Positions 10,601 to 16,600 of a stretch of 19,838 nt of DNA are shown in pieces (position 1 is the first letter of the stretch; every line of letters begins with the position of its first letter). The notes under the pieces are model-generated. The model was not told the origin of the DNA. It did no database searches and saw nothing but the letters and a program-made list of their open reading frames with translations. The position numbers and the translations under genes were made by a program. Source of the DNA: Comamonadaceae bacterium (GTDB taxonomy: Bacteria > Pseudomonadota > Gammaproteobacteria > Burkholderiales > Burkholderiaceae_C); assembly GCA_947460165.1 (NCBI GenBank), contig CANHKH010000016.1:1-19838 (forward strand), read 5' to 3'.

Positions 10601-13600
10601 TGGATGCCATGGCGACGGCTTTTTCGGCGGTGTTGACCCATCCATCGCCCCCTGCTGGGTTGAGCGTGGTGGACAGGTTGCTGGCCGTGAAGTTCCAGCT
10701 GGTGGCATTGCTGATACCCGCGTAAGCGTTGCCAGCTGCATCCAGCAGCGCGGTGTTGTCAATGGCGATGTGGTAATTGCGACCGGCCACCAACGCCGTG
10801 GTGGGTGTGAGGGTGAGCGTGTCGCCCGAAATCACCACAGCGCTGTCGCCCACAGCGTAGGTGTGTGTGGTGTTGGTCGTGTTGTCCACCAAACGCAGGT
10901 TGCCCGTTCCGGCGACCACATTTTCAGTGAACGTCGCCACCAAGCTGGCTCCGCTGTTGGCTGCAAGGTAGCTGCCGTCTTCTGGGTTAAGGGTTTTGAG
11001 CGTAGGCGCCAATGTGTCAAAACTCAATTCGCCCACACTGGCGCCCTGGCCTAAATTGCCGCTTGCACCGGTGTAGCTGCCTGCGGCAACACTCACAGTG
11101 GCCGTGCCTGTGGCGACACCGGCAGTGGGGGTGAAGATGGCGGTGTAGTGGGTGCTGTCCACGGTGGTGAGCGGGCCCAAGGTGCCGCCTGCCACGGTGA
11201 TGTCACCGGCCGCAAAGCCGGTGGGTGCGGCGCTGAAGCTGAAGCTGATGGTGGCTGTCTCGCCCGCTTTGAGGACCGTGGTGTCGCTGCTGATGTCCAG
11301 CGTGACGATGGCGCCCTGGATGGCCAGGGCCACGCTGTTGTTGGCCTCGGCGCCGTCTGCGTTGGGGTTGCCGCCTCGGTCAAAAAAGGCGCTGTCGGCC
11401 ACAGTGACGCTGCCCGCCCCGGCAAAGCCTGGGGTCGGCTTGAACACGCCGGTGTACACGGTGCGCCCCACATTGGCGCTGAGTGGGCCCAGTGTGCCGC
11501 CGACGACTTTCAGGCTGTCAGCCCCAAAGCTGTCGCTGGCCTCGCTCAGGGTGAAGGTGAGCGTGGCCGCCTCACCGGCCCGCAAGGTGCTGTCGCTGCT
11601 GTTCACGGCCACGGTGGGCACCACGGTGTCCACACTCAGTTCTAGGGTGTTGCTGGCTTCGGCGTTGGCGTTGCCTGCGGCGTCGCGGAAGGCCCCCACG
11701 GAGACTTTGACGCTGCCTGCGGTGGTGGCCGCGTTGGTGGGGGTGAAGGTGGCGGTGTATTGCGTGCCGCTGCCTGCAAAGTTGCTCAGCGTGCCGCCCA
11801 TGGCGGTGACGCTGCTGGCGGTGAAATTGGTGCTTTCTTCACTGAGTGTGAAGCTCAGTGTGCTGGTGGCGTTGGCTGCATTGAGCTGCGTCTGCGTGGT
11901 GTCGATGCTGACGGTGGGCGCCAAAGTGTCCACGGTGATGTTGCGCAGCGTGGGGAACGATGCGTTGCCCGCCACGTCGGTTTGCCTGGCCACAATTTGA
12001 GTTTGTCCGATGCCCAGTGCGGCCAGATCGGCAGTCGTCAAGGGGTAGGTCCAATCGCCATTGCTGTCAGCGGTGACCATGAATTTGCGGAATGGCACAG
12101 GGCTGATGAAGGTGGTGCTGCCCTGCCCCTTGCCCGAACCTAAATACAAAGTCACGCTGGCCCCGGCTTCAGCCGTGCCGGTGATGGCGCTGCCCACTTC
12201 GCTGAGGTTGATGATGTTGTCAGTGGCCACGGCGTTGATGACGGGGCGATCGGCTGAGGTGTCTAGGGTGAACGTGAGCGTGCCGGCGTTTGCCACGTTG
12301 GTGGACACGTTGCCCGCTGCGTCGGTTTGGCGCACTTGCACGGTGTGGGTGCCGCTGATGGTGGCCGCTGTGAATTGGGTGCCGCTGCCTGCCTGCCAAG
12401 TGCTGCCGCCATTGGTGCTGTATTCCCAAGTGGCGTTGGACTCCAAGCCTGCCACGTTGAGGGTGGCGTCGCTGGTTTTGCCATCGCTGTTGCTGCTGCC
12501 GGTGTCGTTGACCAGCGACAGCGTGGGTGCGGCAGCACTGAGGTCGGCCAAGACTTTGCCTGTGGTGGTGGCTGTGGCGTTCAGAGCTGCGCCTGTGCTG
12601 CCATTGACGGCCACGTTGACACCATAGCTGGTGCCATCGACCAGGGTGTTGGGTGGGAGCGTCAGGCTCCAAGCACCCGTTTGCGGGTTGTAGCTGGTGG
12701 CCGTGAAGGTGCCTATGGTGACGTTGGTGGAGCGGTCAGTGAGCGTGACTGCAAAGTCACCTGCCACGAAGTCGGCAACCATGCCTGCCGTGTTGGACTC
12801 GATGGTGCCACTGACGACCACACCGGCGGTGTTTTCTGTAGCGTTGACGCGGTTGTCTGTGGAAATTCGGTTCAGTTTGACGCTGGGCGTCGCAGCAGTG
12901 AAGTGCCAGCTGCTGCTGGCCCAGTCGCTGCTGGCCAAGCCCGCCCAAGCGTTGCCTGCGGTGTCGAGCAAAGAGCCGGGGGTGGCTTCGACGTGGTATT
13001 GGCTGCCAGCCACCAGCGCGGTGGTGGGCGTGATGGTGAGGGTTTTGCCGCCGCTAGACAGCACCACGGCGGGGTCGGTCACGGCAAAGGTGGTGCGGGT
13101 GTTTGCAGTGTCGTTGACCAGGACGAGGTTGCCTGCGCCTTGGCGAACCACCTCGCTGAAGCTGATCACCAGGGCTTGGCCGGGCAACACGGTGGTGGCG
13201 TTGCCGGGCAGCAAGCTGTCAGCCACGGGGCCTTGGGTGTCTATGGTGATGGCAGGCGTGCTGCCAGCCATTCCTTTATTGCCTGCGGCATCTTTGTAGC
13301 TCCCCGAAGCCACCGAGATGCGGGCCTCACCGGTGCTGCCATCGGTGGGCGTGAACTGGGCCGTCCAGATGGTGCCGGTGTGGTTGACCAGGTTGCTCAG
13401 CGTGCCGCCGTTGACGGTGATGTCTTTGGCGTCAAAGCTGTCGCCAGGGTCTTTGTTGAAAGTGAAGGTGACTTTTGCGCTTTGACCAATGGCCAAGGCC
13501 GTCACGTCGCTGGTGATGGTGACGGTGGGTGGGGTGGTGTCTATGGCCAGGTTGTCGGTGCTGGCGGCTTGGCCCTCGCCCTTGTTGCTGTTGCCTGCGG

Positions 13601-16600
13601 AGTTGGTGAAGCGGCCGTCCGCCAAGGTGACGCTGCCGCTGCCGGTGTACGGTGCCTCGGGCGTGAACAACACGGTGTAACGCATGCCGTCGCCCAAGGG
13701 AGTGAATTCGCTGAGGGTGCCGTGGCTGGCGCTGAGGTCGGTCAGGTCGAAGTCTGCGGCTTTTTCGCTCAGGGTGATGTCAATGGTGCTGACCTCGCCC
13801 ATGCCCAATGTGGCCTGCCGTGCGCTCAGTGTCGCGGTGGGGCGCAGGGTTTGAATGGCCATGACCACGCCGTCGTTGTCCGAGCTCTGGCTCGCGTTGC
13901 CAGCGGCGTCGCTGAAGCTGCGGGGGGTGACGGACACGCTGCCGGGGACAGTGCGGTTGTCGTCAGGCGTGAAGGTGGCGGTGTAGCTGCTGCCACTGCC
14001 TGCCAAGTTGCTGAGTGTGCCGCCCACGGCTTGCAGGTCACTCAGGTCAAAGGTGGTGCTGGCTTCGCTCAGGGTGATGCTGAGGTTGGACGTTTGGTCC
14101 ACCCGCAAGGACGAGCGGCTGGCGCTGATGCTGGCGACTTGCGGCTCCAGGGTGTCCACCGTGATGGACACGGTGTTGCTGGCGGCGCTGTTGGGGTTGC
14201 CAGCAATGTCGGTGACGGCATTGGCGGCCACGCTCACGGTGGCGGCACTGCTCAGGCCGGCATCGGGCGTGAAGGTGGCGGTGTAGGCGGTGCCGCTGCC
14301 AGCCCAGTTGCTGAGCTCACCCCCGGTGACGGTGACATTGAAGGGGCTGAAATTGGCCAGCGCTTCGCTCAGGGTGAAGTTGAGCGTGGCGGTGGCGTTG
14401 GCACCCAGGCTGCTGGCACTGGCGCTGATGGACACCGTGGGGGCGATTTCGTCCAGGTCGTTGATGGCCAGGCTGAGGGCTTGCTCGCTGGCATTGCCCG
14501 CCGCGTCGGTGACGACCACGGTGAAGCTGTAGCTGGGCTTGGCTTCAAAGTCGGGGTTGGCCGTCAAGGTGACTGCGCCTGTGTTGGGGTCTATGCTCAA
14601 GAGGCTGGCGTCGCCCGTGGCTTGGAGGCTGTAGCTGGTGCTGCCGGTGGCTATGTCGCTCGTGTCGGTGCTGGTGGCGGTGTAGACGGTTTGGCCTGCG
14701 CCGCTGTTCTCGTTGACGGCCGCGGCCGTGACGCCGCTGGTGAGGCTGGGAGCCACTTCGTCGCGGTTGCGGATGGCCAGGCTCACGGCTTGCTCGCTGG
14801 CATTGCCCGCCGCGTCGGTGGCCACCACGGTGAAGCTGTAGCTGGGCTTGGCTTCGAAGTTGGGGTTGGCCGTGAGGGTGACTTCGCCTGTGCTGGCGTT
14901 GATGATCAACAGGCTCGCGTCGCCTGTGGCTTTGAGGCTGTAGGTGGTACTGCCGGTGGCTATGTCGCCTGTGTCTGTGCTGGTGGTGGTGTAAATGGTT
15001 TGGCCTGCGCCGCTGTTCTCATGGATGGCGGTGGCCGTGGCGCCGCTGGTGAGGGTGGGGGCAGCTTCATCGAGGTTGGTGATGGCGAGGCTGACGGCTT
15101 GCTCGCTGGCGTTGCCCGCTGCGTCGGTGGCCACCACGGTGAAGCTGTAGCTGGGCTTGGCTTCAAAGTTGGGGTTGGCCGTCAAGGTGACCGCGCCTGT
15201 GCTGGTGTTGATGCTCAAGAGGCTGGCGTCGCCCGTGGTTTGGAGGCTGTAGTTGGTGTTGCCGGTGGCTACATCGCCTGTGTCCGTGCTGATGGCGGTG
15301 TAGATGGTTTGGGCTGCGCCGCTGTTCTCATTGATAGCGGTGGCCGTGGCGCTGCTGGTCAGGCTGGGGGCCACTTCGTCAAGGTTGCTGATGGCGAGGC
15401 TCACGACTTGCTCGCTGGCATTGCCCGCCGCGTCGGTGGCCACCACGGTGAAGCTGTAGCTGGGCTTGCTCTCAAAGTCAGGGTTGGCCGTGAGGCTGAC
15501 CGCGCCTGTGCTGGCGTTGATGCTCAACAGACTGGCGTCCCCCGTGGCTTTGAGGCTGTAGCTGGTGCTGCCGGTGGCCACATCGCCCGTGTCTGTGCTG
15601 GTGGCGCTGTAAATGGTTTGGCCTGCGCCGCTGTTCTCGTTGATGGCGCTGGCCGTGGCGCCGCTGGTGAGCGTAGGGGCCACTTCGTCGCGGTTGTGGA
15701 TGGCGAGGCTGACGGCTTGCTCGCTGGCATTGCCCGCCGCGTCGGTGGCCACCATGGTGAAGCTGTAGCTGGGCTTGGCTTCAAAGTTGGGGTTGGCCGT
15801 CAAGGTGACCGCGCCTGTGCTGGCGTTGATGCTCAAGAGGCTGGCATCGTCCGTGGCTTGAAGGCTGTAAGTGAGCGCGCGGGCATCGATGGCGGCTGCG
15901 GTGTAAATGAGCTGGTTGGCGCCGGCGTTCTCGGCCATGGTGGCGGCGCTGGGGCCGGAGGTCCAGGCTGGGGCGGTGGTGTCAAGCTCAAAGTCCAGGC
16001 GATTACTCGCAGGTGAGAGGTGCCCGCCAATGTTCTGGCGCACCAGCACTTGCTGGGGGCCGTCGCCGGTGGCTGTGAAACTGCTGCCGCTGCCTGGCGT
16101 CCAGTGGGCGCCGTTGTCCAGGCTGTAGTCCCAGCCGGCACCGCTCAAGAGGCCAGTGACATCGACTCGGCCATTGCGGGTGAGGTCGGCACGGTTGCCG
16201 GTGGTCTGGGCCAGCGCAATGCTGGGGGCCAGGGGTTCGTCCAGATAGATGCTGCGGGTGGCCGCTTGCTCGCCCACACTGGCCTTGAGCGTGGTGGCCC
16301 CCATGGCGGGCAGTTCTGCGCTGGTAAAGCTCGTGCGCCATTGGCCTTGGCTGTCGGCGATGAGGCTGCGTGTCCCCGTGGCCGTGGCTTGGCCGGATGC
16401 ATCGGACCAGGCCAGGCTGACGCTGGCCCCTGCCGTGGCCGTGCCCTGCACCTCCGCGCCTGCGATCATTTCGGCGGGGCTCAGGCGGTTGTCTTGCGAG
16501 ACGACGGCAATGGTGATGGCGGTGGACTTTTGGTTGGTGATGTCCGAGATGTCTTTGACCAAATTGGCCGCCACGCTGATTTTGGTGGCGCCTTCCAGCA

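Noticed and set aside
14433..15962. CRISPR-like array because of regular repeats
   Set aside because: The repeats are 309 bp, in frame and protein-coding, with no short repeat/unique spacer pattern.
12327..16016. Long open frame of 1,229 codons on the plus strand, antisense to the stalk and cadherin region
   Set aside because: It lies antisense to a repetitive GC-rich coding region where stop codons are rare, and its product is a low-complexity Gly/Ala/Val series that mirrors the repeats. No domain or start signal supports it.
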